In this document: positions 49,422-58,605 of the stretch, piece after piece | Layout of the letters: each line of letters opens with the position of its first letter | How positions within the stretch are numbered: the stretch's first letter is position 1 | Assembly (NCBI RefSeq): GCF_012844305.1 | Contig: NZ_JABANE010000015.1 | Coordinates: 41,906-105,905 of the forward strand | From: Flammeovirga aprica JL-4 | Lineage (GTDB): Bacteria > Bacteroidota > Bacteroidia > Cytophagales > Flammeovirgaceae | DNA: 64,000 nucleotides | Direction: 5' to 3' | Translations under genes and position numbers: made by a program | Notes under the pieces: model-generated | What the model was told of the DNA's origin: nothing | Database searches by the model: none | The model's input: only the letters and a program-made list of their open reading frames with translations

Positions 49422-49447
49422 TAGCCCACGACTTAAGTCGTGGGCTA
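49422..49447. repeat. Short perfect palindrome inside the P450 operon
   Basis: TAGCCCACGACTT and its exact complement form a 26-base perfect palindrome. The same 22-base core (GCCCACGACTT and complement) recurs at 51353-51390. It resembles one arm of the cloverleaf repeat. It sits between P450 and ferredoxin genes and could stabilise or attenuate the mRNA. Confidence 0.8.
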
Positions 49448-49457
49448 GAAATGAGAA

Positions 49458-50636
49458 TTAATTAAAACTTACAGTGATATTTTTAAACCCTACTTTACGT
49501 TTAAACTCTCCCCATTCTTCTATATTTTCCTTTGCGTCTTTGATTTCAATAGCATTCACTTTTTCCGCTAAAGAAGTCAACAAAATCTTCAAGATTTGAC
49601 GAGCATGAGTAGCCCCTAGGCAGTTATGCGTACTAAAACCAAAACTTACGTGAGGGTTCACCTTACGATCTAAAACCACTTCATTTGGATTTTCAAAAAC
49701 GGCTGAATCTCTATTGGCAGAAGCCCAACATAAGGATACTCTTGAATCATTTTTGATGGCATGCTCACACACTTGCGTATCTTCCGTCACCACTCTTCCC
49801 ATATGTGTCAACGGTGCGAAATAACGTACTAACTCCTCCACTGCTCTACCCGTAATTTCAGGCTCCTGAGCAATTCGTTTTAAAGAATTTGGATGCTCGG
49901 CGAAATAAGCAATTGAGTTCGTTACGGCATTGATCACTGTATCTCTACCTCCAGCAAACGTCAAAATCATCACACCTTTCACCTCTTCTTTTGTCATTTT
50001 CTTACCGTCTACTACAGCAGAAAGTAATAATGAATAAAGATCATCACCTGGGTTCTTGCTCGCTTCCTCAATTTTCTCATCCAAGTAATCAAAAAGAATA
50101 TTGGCTTTGCCTCCATCTAAATCAGTGTCTTCAGAACGGAAAACGTGTACGCCCCAATCAATCCAAGTCTCAGATTCTTTATAAGGTACATTCAATAAAG
50201 TCGTCAAAGCTCTTGATTGTAATTTCAATGAGAAATCCCCTACCACTTCAAACTGCTCTTTCGTCAATACCTCATCAATCAACTCATCAATAATCGTCTT
50301 CAATACTTTTTGATACTCCTCCTCCAACGGTCTTTTAAACCAAGGCTCTACCAAATCTCTATACGATTTATGCTCTGGCGGATCTACTTCAAATGGAATC
50401 TGACGAATATCTCTAATATGCACTTCAGAAGGTACAACAATACGTCCTGGCTCTGCTCCTGAAATAAACGTTTTCCAATTATGTGCTGTTTTACGTACAT
50501 CTTTCAGACGCAATAACATTGTCACCGGATCATTCTGATCATCAATTTCACCATATCCTTTTTCAATTCTTGCTTGCTCAAAGGCATCTGGGAATTCGCT
50601 TAGTTTAGTTTTCTTATCTTCTTTCAAGTGTTCCAT
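49458..50636 (-). CDS. Cytochrome P450 monooxygenase (candidate methoxy-sugar O-demethylase)
   Basis: The protein has 392 residues, the size of soluble bacterial P450s. The I-helix oxygen-activation motif is AGGRDTV (about 229), the ExxR motif is EELVRYF, and the heme loop is FGFSTHNCLGATHAR with the Cys ligand near residue 339. It has no signal peptide, so it is cytoplasmic. Electron partners are encoded directly downstream. In marine Bacteroidota, P450s of this organisation (CYP236A) remove the methyl group of 6-O-methyl-D-galactose from porphyran or agar, giving galactose and formaldehyde. I infer that role from the sulfatase, the utilization locus and the formaldehyde-oxidation genes nearby; the substrate itself cannot be read from the sequence. 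Confidence 0.9.
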   Translation of the reverse strand: MEHLKEDKKTKLSEFPDAFEQARIEKGYGEIDDQNDPVTMLLRLKDVRKTAHNWKTFISGAEPGRIVVPSEVHIRDIRQIPFEVDPPEHKSYRDLVEPWFKRPLEEEYQKVLKTIIDELIDEVLTKEQFEVVGDFSLKLQSRALTTLLNVPYKESETWIDWGVHVFRSEDTDLDGGKANILFDYLDEKIEEASKNPGDDLYSLLLSAVVDGKKMTKEEVKGVMILTFAGGRDTVINAVTNSIAYFAEHPNSLKRIAQEPEITGRAVEELVRYFAPLTHMGRVVTEDTQVCEHAIKNDSRVSLCWASANRDSAVFENPNEVVLDRKVNPHVSFGFSTHNCLGATHARQILKILLTSLAEKVNAIEIKDAKENIEEWGEFKRKVGFKNITVSFN

Positions 50637-51021
50637 ACTTTGTGTCGTTTGAGTGTAAAAAAATCAAGCATAAGAGCACTTTTTTAATGAAGAATTAAGA
50701 GTGAAGAATGAAGATTTGGGAAGTAATTTTGTTTCAATAAATCTCCCAATTTACCCCCATATTCTTTTTCCTTAATTCATTCTGTCAGACTTATTCGATT
50801 TTGAGTAATTTCTTAAAGTTATGATTTCTAATGCTTGAGTGATACCACAAAGTAATGGAGTTGAATCGGGGGAATCTTTCTGTTTTTTCGTTAATTAGTT
50901 ATGTATTTTATCATTATTATGTTGAATTGATAATTTTTAAGGTAAAAAACAGAAATAAAGAAGGTGTTTTTTGAAATTTGAGCTATATCAGCTTAATTAC
51001 ATTCAACTAAACAGTATTATC
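50637..51021. other. Divergent intergenic region, P450 operon / small membrane protein
   Basis: The 385 bases between the P450 start and the small membrane protein start must hold both promoters. I see no gene, no strong palindrome and no recognisable riboswitch. Confidence 0.4.
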
Positions 51022-51312
51022 ATGAGCGTTATATCAAAAGCAAACAAAGGGACATCGATTTTAATCTTACTTCTAAATCTTTATTACATTCCAATGACAC
51101 TGAAAATTATCATTGCAAGAGGTGGAACTTGGGGTTATGGTTTACTTGTATTACCTATTTTTTTAACTTTCAATCTATGCCTTATTTCTGCTTATCACGG
51201 ATTTCGAGGTAAGAATTCTGAAAGTGTAGGGTTATTGATGTTTAATTTGATAGCTAGTCTTGTTGGAGCTTATATTTTATATGACCTCGCATTCAAGCTT
51301 TATTTTGAATAA
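51022..51312 (+). CDS. Small integral membrane protein, function unknown
   Basis: The protein has 96 residues from ATG 51022 (MSVISKANKGTS), with three hydrophobic segments (about 10-30, 37-57 and 68-90). The frame is open to 50971, but the added residues are polar and the shorter start gives a clean membrane protein. I do not recognise a family. It is divergent from the P450 gene and convergent with the phosphoesterase gene, with a 38-base palindrome at 51353 as a likely terminator. Confidence 0.6.
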   Translation: MSVISKANKGTSILILLLNLYYIPMTLKIIIARGGTWGYGLLVLPIFLTFNLCLISAYHGFRGKNSESVGLLMFNLIASLVGAYILYDLAFKLYFE

Positions 51313-51352
51313 TAAGAACCGGTGTTTTTTATGGTTCCCGTGAGCCACAATG

Positions 51353-51390
51353 CATCCTCAGCCCACGACTTAAGTCGTGGGCTGAGGATG
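51353..51390. repeat. Perfect 38-base palindrome between convergent genes
   Basis: CATCCTCAGCCCACGACTT and its exact complement are contiguous, with no loop. The inner 22 bases equal the core at 49424-49445. It lies between a plus-strand stop (51312) and a minus-strand stop (51395), so it may serve as a bidirectional transcription stop and also be a mobile palindromic repeat. Confidence 0.85.
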
Positions 51391-51394
51391 AAGA

Positions 51395-53011
51395 TTAATG
51401 GATATTATACCAATCCACTTCTTCATAATCACCATCAAAATTACCTTTCGTAAAAATTCGATGACCTTTAAATTCCATTCCTGAAGGATCAACCGCTTTT
51501 ACTTTGATAATATGACTGCCATCTTCAAAACCTTCTGGAAATTCCCCTACCCAAATATGTGATGGAATATTCTTAGGATAGCCAGGTCCAAGGTGAGATT
51601 TTTGATTGGAAATTTTTAATGAATCTCTCAAATAAATTCTTCTCGCTGTTGGATCCACTATTTTGTCTCTTCGCTCCAATTTTTGCCATTCCCCACCATC
51701 TATTTGAGCATAAGCTTCTGTATGAATCGATCCTGCCCAAATATTCGCTAAGAAGTTGTTTTCTGTCAGTCCCTCTGGAATATGTATCGTTGGATCTTTT
51801 TTTGCATTCAATGGTTGATACACCCAAATTTTCATTTGCTTTTCTTTGGGTTTACCCGATGCTTTATACTCCATATTGACTTTAGTACCATTGAAATGGG
51901 CTAAGTAATACCCTTTTGGAGAACCACATCCCATTACACCATTCGGGATGCCGTCAAGATCCAACTCTCCGCCCCACCATAATCCACAGACTGCACCTGT
52001 TACTACATCGTGTAGGACTTTATCTTCGCCATAAGGCAAATACAAATGTGTCATGGAGTGAAGATGACCTGAAAACGATTTTACATGAGGGAAATCTTTG
52101 ATTACTTCCATCAGTTCGTCTCTACTTTCCTGCATCATATGTCCTAATGGAATATGTTGTAAAAAGACGATTAGTTTTTCTTTCGGCACTGTAGCTAAAT
52201 CATTTTTGATCCATTCCATTCTGTTTTTAGGAATAAAATCTTTGTATTGAATACCTTTGATAGTCGTTACATTATTGATGGCAATAAAATGTACATCACC
52301 AATATTAAAAGAATACTGATCTGGTCCATAATACTTTTTAAAGCCACTAAAATCTTCCGTCAAATCTTCAATATCATAGTTTCTATCATGGTTCCCTGCC
52401 ACCGGATAAACAGTAGTTGTAAATTGTTTAAAAAGCTCATTTAAAGCTGGAAAAATCATGGCATTATCATCTCCCATATCTCCTAACATTACAGCCCCTT
52501 TCAAATTAGGATATTGATATAATTCCTCTGCTACTTCATGAGCATAATTGACCTGATGTTGATAGCGAGCTTGAATATCACCAAGCATTGCCATTGTAAA
52601 AGTTTTAGGCTCTTCAATTTTTCTTAAAGGGAAATTCAATTGTGCAGGTACTTCCGCATTTTGTGCAACAGTTGGAGCATACGATTCGGAAGTGGGTTCA
52701 GGGTAGAAATGTAAAAAATCAGCCATGGTATGATAGCTGTTCTTTCTTAATTCATAGCCACTTGGTTTACTTACAAAAATGGTTTGTTTCGGTTGAAGGG
52801 GCAGTTCATAAAAACCTTTCTCGTTGGTCAATACCACTTCTAAACCATTCGAAACCGCCACTCCTTCTACAAGCGGTTCGCCTTTATCTAATAAGCCATT
52901 TTGATTAATATCTTCAAATACATATCCGCTGACTTTGGTGGGTAGTTTTTTGGAAAATGCTTCGGTATGAAGCCAGAATAATAACGGTAGTAATACAAAA
53001 AAATGTCTCAT
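51395..53011 (-). CDS. Secreted calcineurin-like metallophosphoesterase
   Basis: The protein has 538 residues with a signal peptide (about 1-20). An N-terminal beta domain with an SdrD/CNA-like signature (GYVFEDINQNGLLDKGEPLVEGVAV) occupies about 28-100. The metallophosphatase core follows: MLGDIQARYQHQ, LGDMGDDN, AGNHDRNYDIED, LQHIPLGHMMQ and FSGHLHSM supply the two-metal ligands. A C-terminal beta domain (about 390-538) resembles MetallophosC. Such proteins occur in utilization loci of marine Bacteroidota, but the substrate is unknown. It is transcribed away from the sulfatase gene. Confidence 0.88.
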   Translation of the reverse strand: MRHFFVLLPLLFWLHTEAFSKKLPTKVSGYVFEDINQNGLLDKGEPLVEGVAVSNGLEVVLTNEKGFYELPLQPKQTIFVSKPSGYELRKNSYHTMADFLHFYPEPTSESYAPTVAQNAEVPAQLNFPLRKIEEPKTFTMAMLGDIQARYQHQVNYAHEVAEELYQYPNLKGAVMLGDMGDDNAMIFPALNELFKQFTTTVYPVAGNHDRNYDIEDLTEDFSGFKKYYGPDQYSFNIGDVHFIAINNVTTIKGIQYKDFIPKNRMEWIKNDLATVPKEKLIVFLQHIPLGHMMQESRDELMEVIKDFPHVKSFSGHLHSMTHLYLPYGEDKVLHDVVTGAVCGLWWGGELDLDGIPNGVMGCGSPKGYYLAHFNGTKVNMEYKASGKPKEKQMKIWVYQPLNAKKDPTIHIPEGLTENNFLANIWAGSIHTEAYAQIDGGEWQKLERRDKIVDPTARRIYLRDSLKISNQKSHLGPGYPKNIPSHIWVGEFPEGFEDGSHIIKVKAVDPSGMEFKGHRIFTKGNFDGDYEEVDWYNIH

Positions 53012-53139
53012 TGTTTGTTTAAGTTAATTGTCAAAATTTATTTAGATTAAAACACAATCTGCTACTTGCTAATCATTACTCGTGAAAAATCGAGTCTTAT
53101 TTAATGGTATAAAGATAGACAATTATCGGTGTTATCAGA

Positions 53140-53230
53140 CTAAATCTTCTTATATAATTTCCTAAATTCCAAAGGGCTGTAATTGTTTTACTTTTTAAAT
53201 TGCAGATAAAAATGATAGACTCTCATTACC
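53140..53230 (-). pseudogene. Remnant of an AraC-regulator C-terminus
   Basis: The minus strand here encodes FYLQFKK-stop-NNYSPLEFRKLYKKI-stop, matching the end of the regulator at 55411-56253 (FYQQFKKFKNYSPLEFRKLYKKI). It has an in-frame stop and, further upstream, a one-base deletion (GNESLSF then a shift). Nothing of the rest of the gene is left. The rest of the gap 53012-53421 holds only the promoters of the flanking divergent genes. Confidence 0.8.
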
Positions 53231-53421
53231 GTCTTTAGCTTCTCGTTTTCAATAATGTAATAATATATTTTAACATGCTTGGATTAGAAAACTGTCAATA
53301 AATAAAATATTTTTGTAATACTCTGATTGAAATGAAACAAGCAACTTTAAATTTCAATTATATATCGCTCTAAAAACTCACTTATTAATTTTTTAAATAT
53401 TTAAAACCTAAGAGATATATT

Positions 53422-55341
53422 ATGTTTCGAGACTATAAATTAACGACAACAAAAAAGTACCTTTATTTTCTGTTCCCTTTCCTAAGTTCACTTTTGTGCT
53501 TCTCCTGTTCAACAGAATCAGAAAATAAACCACCTAATGTTATCCTTATACAGGTTGATGATTTAGGGTTTGATGATTTAAGCCTTCATGGAAATTCGAT
53601 AATTGAAACGCCGAATATCGACGCTTTGGGTGAAGCTTCCGTACAGTTTGATAATTTTTATTTGCAATCGGTTTGTGCACCATCAAGAGCCGCACTGTTA
53701 ACCGGTAGAAACTTTTTGAAGACGGGCGTCACATCAGTACATAGTGGTAGGGATTATATGAATTTAGATGAAACCGTAATTTCTCAAGTATTCCAATCGA
53801 ATGGTTATAAAACAGGCATGTGGGGGAAATGGCATAGTGGTAAAACGGATGGTTATTTGCCATGGGACAGAGGTTTTGATGAAGCCTATTATAGCTGTCT
53901 ATATAATTATTTTGATAATACTGGACTGTTAAATGGGAAAGAAGTGAATACGAATGGATATACCACGGATGCTCTCACTGATATGGCCATTTCGTTTATT
54001 AAATCAAATAAAGATTTGCCTTTCTTTGCTTATATTTCTCATTTGGCACCACATAATCCATGGAGAGCTCCTCAAGAAAATGTAGATAAGTACTTGGAAA
54101 AAGGATTATCTGAACCAATGTCACTTCTGTATGGTATGATTGACAACCTTGATGAAAATATAGGGCGTGTTATGCAAACTGTAGAAGAACAAGGTTTAGC
54201 AGATAATACGATCATTGTTTTTCTTAGTGACAATGGTCCATGGACAAAAAGTTACCGTTTTGGACTAACAGAAGAAGAATGGAAATTGAGAAACCCATCT
54301 GCTTTTAGAGGGAATAAGGGAACGAACTGGGAGAATGGTGTGAAGTCACCTTTATTTATCAAATTTGGCAACCAACTGAAATCAACACACATTGATAGAC
54401 TAACTAAGATTGAAGATCTTTTTCCTAGTTTAGTCGCAATGTGTCACCTTCCTTTACCTGATTCTCTGCAATTAGATGGTATTGATTTTTCACCGATTTT
54501 TGATAAAAAGGAAGTTCCTGACAGTGAATTAGTTTTTGCTAGTCATAGCCCTAAAGGCAATATTGGAACTGATAAAGCGGATAAAAATATGAGTACTCCT
54601 AGTGAGCCTTTAACCCCTCAATTTAAAGAGAGTTTCATTTTTGAAAATCAAGGATTGGCGTTCAGAAAGGGAGAATGGAAATTTATCCACAATCAAGACC
54701 AAAGTAAAAAAGAACTCTATCATGTAATTTCAGACCCCAGAGAAACGAAAAATCTAATAGGCGAGAAACCTGAAATTGCAAAACCTTTGGAAGAAGAATT
54801 GGAAAAATGGTATGACGATGTACTTGCTTCTAAGTCTTATAATATGCCTGTTTTCCAAATCGGTTTTAAAGGAAGAACCTCAACACAGATTTATACTTGT
54901 GGACCCTCAGCAATATCTCAAAATCTGAAAAACAATAACCATAATATAGAAAATTGGTCTGCAAAAGACGATCAAGCGACTTATGATATTAAAGTTCATA
55001 CTGAAGGTACTTACAATGTTTTCTTAGTCCATGAAATTGAAGGCTTCCAAGATTACTCCTTTTCTTTATCCACCAATAATGCATCCACATCAGTAACCAG
55101 TTTAGAAGATAATGGAGGAAAAAACTTTGGGACTTTAATAGAAGGAGAAAGTGCGTATTGGGAAAATTTTGATTTGAAATCAACTTTTAGGAAAACAATC
55201 AAAAGGTCAAACTTAGGATCACTTCAATTGAAGAAAAATGACTCAAAGATTTATCTTAAGTTGAATGAAGTCACTGGCAATAAAAACCCAGAGAATGCCA
55301 AGATCATCGCCTTGCAATTGGAAAGAGTGAAAGATGAATAA
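53422..55341 (+). CDS. Type I (S1) sulfatase lipoprotein with C-terminal beta domain
   Basis: The protein has 639 residues. A lipobox (LLCFSCSTE, Cys29) suggests membrane anchoring. S1 signatures are NVILIQVDDLGFDDLS (Asp46-Asp47), VCAPSRAALLTGR (Cys85 matured to formylglycine), GMWGKWHSGKTDG and VFLSDNGPW. After the catalytic part (to about 480), an extra C-terminal beta-rich domain (about 485-639, VHTEGTYNVFLVHEIEGFQDYSFSL) may bind glycan. It belongs to a different S1 subgroup from the sulfatase at 18675, judging by the motifs and the extra domain. Sulfate ester of an algal galactan is the likely substrate, by context. Confidence 0.92.
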   Translation: MFRDYKLTTTKKYLYFLFPFLSSLLCFSCSTESENKPPNVILIQVDDLGFDDLSLHGNSIIETPNIDALGEASVQFDNFYLQSVCAPSRAALLTGRNFLKTGVTSVHSGRDYMNLDETVISQVFQSNGYKTGMWGKWHSGKTDGYLPWDRGFDEAYYSCLYNYFDNTGLLNGKEVNTNGYTTDALTDMAISFIKSNKDLPFFAYISHLAPHNPWRAPQENVDKYLEKGLSEPMSLLYGMIDNLDENIGRVMQTVEEQGLADNTIIVFLSDNGPWTKSYRFGLTEEEWKLRNPSAFRGNKGTNWENGVKSPLFIKFGNQLKSTHIDRLTKIEDLFPSLVAMCHLPLPDSLQLDGIDFSPIFDKKEVPDSELVFASHSPKGNIGTDKADKNMSTPSEPLTPQFKESFIFENQGLAFRKGEWKFIHNQDQSKKELYHVISDPRETKNLIGEKPEIAKPLEEELEKWYDDVLASKSYNMPVFQIGFKGRTSTQIYTCGPSAISQNLKNNNHNIENWSAKDDQATYDIKVHTEGTYNVFLVHEIEGFQDYSFSLSTNNASTSVTSLEDNGGKNFGTLIEGESAYWENFDLKSTFRKTIKRSNLGSLQLKKNDSKIYLKLNEVTGNKNPENAKIIALQLERVKDE

Positions 55342-55351
55342 GAACTAAAAG

Positions 55352-55407
55352 CTTTATGTGATAAGGGCTTTCGAAGTCACTTTAAGAAACGCCCTTATCA
55401 CATAAAG
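55352..55407. terminator. Long hairpin between convergent sulfatase and AraC genes
   Basis: CTTTATGTGATAAGGGC (55352-55368) pairs perfectly with GCCCTTATCACATAAAG (55391-55407) around a 22-base loop. It lies between the two stops and is likely a bidirectional terminator. Confidence 0.75.
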
Positions 55408-55410
55408 GAT

Positions 55411-56253
55411 TTAAATTTTCTTATATAATTTCCTAAATTCCAAAGGACTGTAATTCTTGAATTTTTTAAACTGCTGATAGAAAAACGGCAGACTTTCATA
55501 ACCGCATCGATAACCAATTTCGGCCACTTGCATATCCGTTTCTAACAGCAAACGACTCACTCTATTGATTCTATATTCATTCAGAAAAACAAAGAAAGGA
55601 CGTTGCATTGCTTTGCTGAAAAACCTAGAAAAAGACTGTTCTGTCATATTAAGTTCTTGGGCGATTTCAGCAAGTTTAATTTTTCTATCATAATGATCTG
55701 AAATAAAGTTCTGTACCCTTTCAATTCGATCATTGGTGGCACTCGATTCATCATAAGCATAAGAGGCCCCTGCCAAAAATTCTCTTTGATTTAATTGTAC
55801 TAGATCTTTCAATAAGTCCACAAAATGAAGATACCTTTCGATGCCATTGGACTGAATGATTTTATTGATTTTCTCCTCCGCTTTAATTTTTTCAGGTTGA
55901 TGGAAAAGAACACCTCTTTCTACCTTATTAAAAACGGACTTGATCTCATCAAAACCCATCAAAGGAGTAATCACCTCTTTGGGCCATTGTAAAACTAATG
56001 ATTCCGCTCTTTCATCACTCTCTAAATCATTCTTCCAACAATGTGGTAAATTAGGCCCAAGCAATACCAATTCCCCCGGTTGATAGTCTGAGATATTGTT
56101 TCCCACATAGCGGTTGCCCACACTATTCAAAATAAATGTCAGTTCATATTCTGGATGAACGTGCCAAGGTGTATTAAACTCTTTCTGTGAATATTTAAAT
56201 GCTCTGATATTTGAGGTGTCTTGGGTGACTACCTTCTCTAAAAAAGTCTTCAT
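55411..56253 (-). CDS. AraC-family transcriptional regulator with cupin sensor domain
   Basis: The protein has 280 residues. The cupin part (PWHVHPEYELTFILNSVGNRYVG, GELVLLGPNLPHCWKND) precedes an AraC double helix-turn-helix (about 180-280, KLAEIAQELNMTEQSFSRFFSKAMQRPFFVFL and YRCGYESLPFFYQQFKKFKNYSPLEF). It is a paralogue of the regulator at 20198-21037. Being beside the sulfatase and divergent from the alcohol dehydrogenase unit, it likely controls one or both in response to a sugar. A decayed copy of its C-terminus lies at 53140-53230, on the other side of the sulfatase. Confidence 0.92.
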   Translation of the reverse strand: MKTFLEKVVTQDTSNIRAFKYSQKEFNTPWHVHPEYELTFILNSVGNRYVGNNISDYQPGELVLLGPNLPHCWKNDLESDERAESLVLQWPKEVITPLMGFDEIKSVFNKVERGVLFHQPEKIKAEEKINKIIQSNGIERYLHFVDLLKDLVQLNQREFLAGASYAYDESSATNDRIERVQNFISDHYDRKIKLAEIAQELNMTEQSFSRFFSKAMQRPFFVFLNEYRINRVSRLLLETDMQVAEIGYRCGYESLPFFYQQFKKFKNYSPLEFRKLYKKI

Positions 56254-56390
56254 AGATTAAAAAGTGATGTATTTTAATCATCAAAATAACACATTTGACA
56301 TATAAAATACAAAATAGATAACTTTTTAATCAAAATAGAGAATCAGATTCCACCTAAAACAAAAGAGATTTGCTTCCAACACACAAATAA

Positions 56391-56643
56391 AAGTACTGTG
56401 ATAAATGAAAACTAGTGTTTCGTAGACCCATAATTGAAATTATGGGCTTTTGGGAAGACAACTCATTGATCAACTTTTGATTATAATATTTGACTTATCC
56501 GCATTTTAATGGGTAAAAACCTTTAAATCTTTGAGACATATCAAGTTTATAATGAAAGTTGAAAAATGGAACAGCTTCCCATAAGCCCATGACTTCAAGT
56601 CATGGTGCACGATATTTATTTGTTTTCTTCTGACCTAGTACTT
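56391..56643. repeat. Cloverleaf-type repeat, divergent copy 4 (253 bp)
   Basis: The ends are inverted (AAGTACTGTG at 56391 and CCTAGTACTT ending at 56643). The left arm CCCATAATTGAAATTATGGG and right arm CCCATGACTTCAAGTCATGG are hairpins, and TTTCGTAGACC / GGTGCACGA flank them as in the other copies. The middle differs in sequence and is longer. It fills most of the gap between the AraC regulator and the alcohol dehydrogenase gene. Confidence 0.7.
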
Positions 56644-56672
56644 ATCTCAACTCCACAAACTTTTATTACACT

Positions 56673-57794
56673 ATGGGAATACAATGCAAGGCCGCTATAG
56701 GTCATGGACAAGGAACATTTACGATTGAAACTATTGAAATAGGAGAACCACTGGAAGATGAAGTTGTGGTGAAAGTTTTAGCCGCTTCACTTTGTCATAC
56801 AGATCATGATTCATTGAATTGGGGCAAAGACATTATTTTGGGGCATGAAGGAGCCGGAATAGTGGTTAAAACCGGTGCCAACATCACAAAATTTAAAGAG
56901 GGAGATTCCGTTATTTTAAACTGGGCTACTCCTTGTATGAAATGCAATCAGTGTCAAGATGGAAATCAACATATCTGCGATACCAACTCCCCTGTTGTCG
57001 CTGGAGGAAACGGACATACGCCAGGACATTCTCACTTGGAAGGTAACCTATGGAATGGAAAACCTATTGAAAGGTCATTTAACCTAGGAACATTTTCAGA
57101 ATATACTTTGGTGAAAGAATCGGCTTGTGTAAAAATGGACAAGGATATTCCTATGGCTTCTGCAAGTTTGATCAGCTGTGGTGTGATGACAGGTTACGGT
57201 TCTGTGGTGAATGCCACTGATATTTCTGCCGGTGATACAGCCGTGGTTTTAGGAACTGGAGGTGTAGGACTTAATGCCATTCAAGGAGCAAAACTTTCTG
57301 GTGCAGAAAAGATTATTGCTATTGATATCAATATGGAGCGTTTACAAATGGCATTACAGTTTGGTGCCACACACACCATTTTGGCGGATAAAGAAGATAA
57401 AGGATTATTGAAAGCAGCACAGAAAGTCAAAGAAATGACAGGTGGAAGAGGTGCTGATTATGCTTTTGAATGTACAGCGATACCTGCTTTGGGAGCGGCT
57501 CCTTTAGCGATGATTCGTAATGCTGGTACTGCCGTACAGGTGAGTGGCATTGAGCAGGAAGTTTTAATAGATATGAGTCTTTTTGAATGGGATAAAATCT
57601 ATATCAATCCTCTTTATGGAAAATGCCGTCCTGAGGTAGACTTCCCTAAGCTTGTCAACCTTTATAAGAAAGGTGATTTGATGCTTGATGAAATGGTGAC
57701 AAGAACTTATCCGTTGGAAAGTTTAGAGCAAGCATTTGAGGATATGTTAAGTGGTAGAAACGCAAAAGGTGTAATTATTTTCGATCATGAGTAA
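56673..57794 (+). CDS. Zinc alcohol dehydrogenase, class III/formaldehyde-dehydrogenase-like
   Basis: The protein has 373 residues. Catalytic zinc ligands are Cys41 (SLCHTD), His58 with Glu59 (LGHEGAG) and Cys169 (LISCGVMTGYG). The structural zinc site is C-x2-C-x2-C-x7-C (Cys88, 91, 94 and 102). The NAD-binding motif is VVLGTGGVGLNAIQGAKLSGA. This plan is that of thiol-dependent formaldehyde dehydrogenases (S-hydroxymethyl-glutathione or -mycothiol). The next gene overlaps it by 8 bases and encodes an S-formyl-thiol-hydrolase-like protein, which supports formaldehyde as the substrate; the thiol cofactor is unknown. Confidence 0.85.
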   Translation: MGIQCKAAIGHGQGTFTIETIEIGEPLEDEVVVKVLAASLCHTDHDSLNWGKDIILGHEGAGIVVKTGANITKFKEGDSVILNWATPCMKCNQCQDGNQHICDTNSPVVAGGNGHTPGHSHLEGNLWNGKPIERSFNLGTFSEYTLVKESACVKMDKDIPMASASLISCGVMTGYGSVVNATDISAGDTAVVLGTGGVGLNAIQGAKLSGAEKIIAIDINMERLQMALQFGATHTILADKEDKGLLKAAQKVKEMTGGRGADYAFECTAIPALGAAPLAMIRNAGTAVQVSGIEQEVLIDMSLFEWDKIYINPLYGKCRPEVDFPKLVNLYKKGDLMLDEMVTRTYPLESLEQAFEDMLSGRNAKGVIIFDHE

Positions 57795-58605
57795 ATCAAA
57801 ATTTAGAACTACAGAATTGTCCAACCCAAAATTTGAAATGGATGGACTTCGTTTTATCACAGTAAAAACGAACAACCTCAAAGGAAGAGGCGATATATGT
57901 GTTTTTGTGCCTGAAGGCGATCATAAAGATTTGCCTATCGTCACATTGCTTCATGGTGTATATGGAAGTGCCTGGATCTGGTGTATGATGGGTGGTGCTC
58001 ATGTTACTGCCAACCGCTTAATCAAAGAAGGTAAAATAAAACCTGTGATTTTAGCCATGCCGTCAGATGGTTTATGGGGTGATGGTTCTGCTTACAATGA
58101 TCATCACGGTTACAGTTTTGAAAAATGGATTGCCGAAGATGTGCCTCAAGCTGTACGAGAAAATATTCCTCAAACCAGTAAAGCCTCTCCTTTATTTATT
58201 TCAGGGCTTTCTATGGGAGGTTTTGGAGCATTGAGAATCGGAGCAAAATATAGTGCACAGTATGATGGTGTAAGTGGACATAGTTCGATCACTGAAATTC
58301 AGCAAATGGAATTATTTGTGGAAGAAAAGCTGGACAACTATGCTCAGGATAAACGTGAAGATGAAGATGTTTTAACCGCTGTTCTTCAGCATAAAGCAAC
58401 CTTACCTCCTTTCCGTTTTGATTGTGGAAATACAGACGAGTTGATCACTTTCAACAGAGTATTGCATCAACAACTCAATGAAAATAATATTGAGCATGTG
58501 TATGAGGAATTTGAAGGAGGACATCAATGGGAATACTGGTACGAACACTTAGAAGATACACTTTTGTTTTTTGATAAAATCGAAAAACAGTCAATAAGTA
58601 GCTAG
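57787..58605 (+). CDS. Esterase-D-family hydrolase, probable S-formyl-thiol hydrolase
   Basis: The protein has 272 residues with an alpha/beta-hydrolase fold. The oxyanion region is LLHGVYGSAWIW, the nucleophile Ser is in SGLSMGGFGALRIG, and the His is in FEGGHQWEYW. It belongs to the putative-esterase (FrmB/EstA-like) family. Overlap with the dehydrogenase gene indicates translational coupling, so I infer that it hydrolyses the S-formyl adduct produced by that enzyme, yielding formate. A carbohydrate esterase role is the main alternative, but there is no signal peptide. Confidence 0.8.
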   Translation: MSKSKFRTTELSNPKFEMDGLRFITVKTNNLKGRGDICVFVPEGDHKDLPIVTLLHGVYGSAWIWCMMGGAHVTANRLIKEGKIKPVILAMPSDGLWGDGSAYNDHHGYSFEKWIAEDVPQAVRENIPQTSKASPLFISGLSMGGFGALRIGAKYSAQYDGVSGHSSITEIQQMELFVEEKLDNYAQDKREDEDVLTAVLQHKATLPPFRFDCGNTDELITFNRVLHQQLNENNIEHVYEEFEGGHQWEYWYEHLEDTLLFFDKIEKQSISS

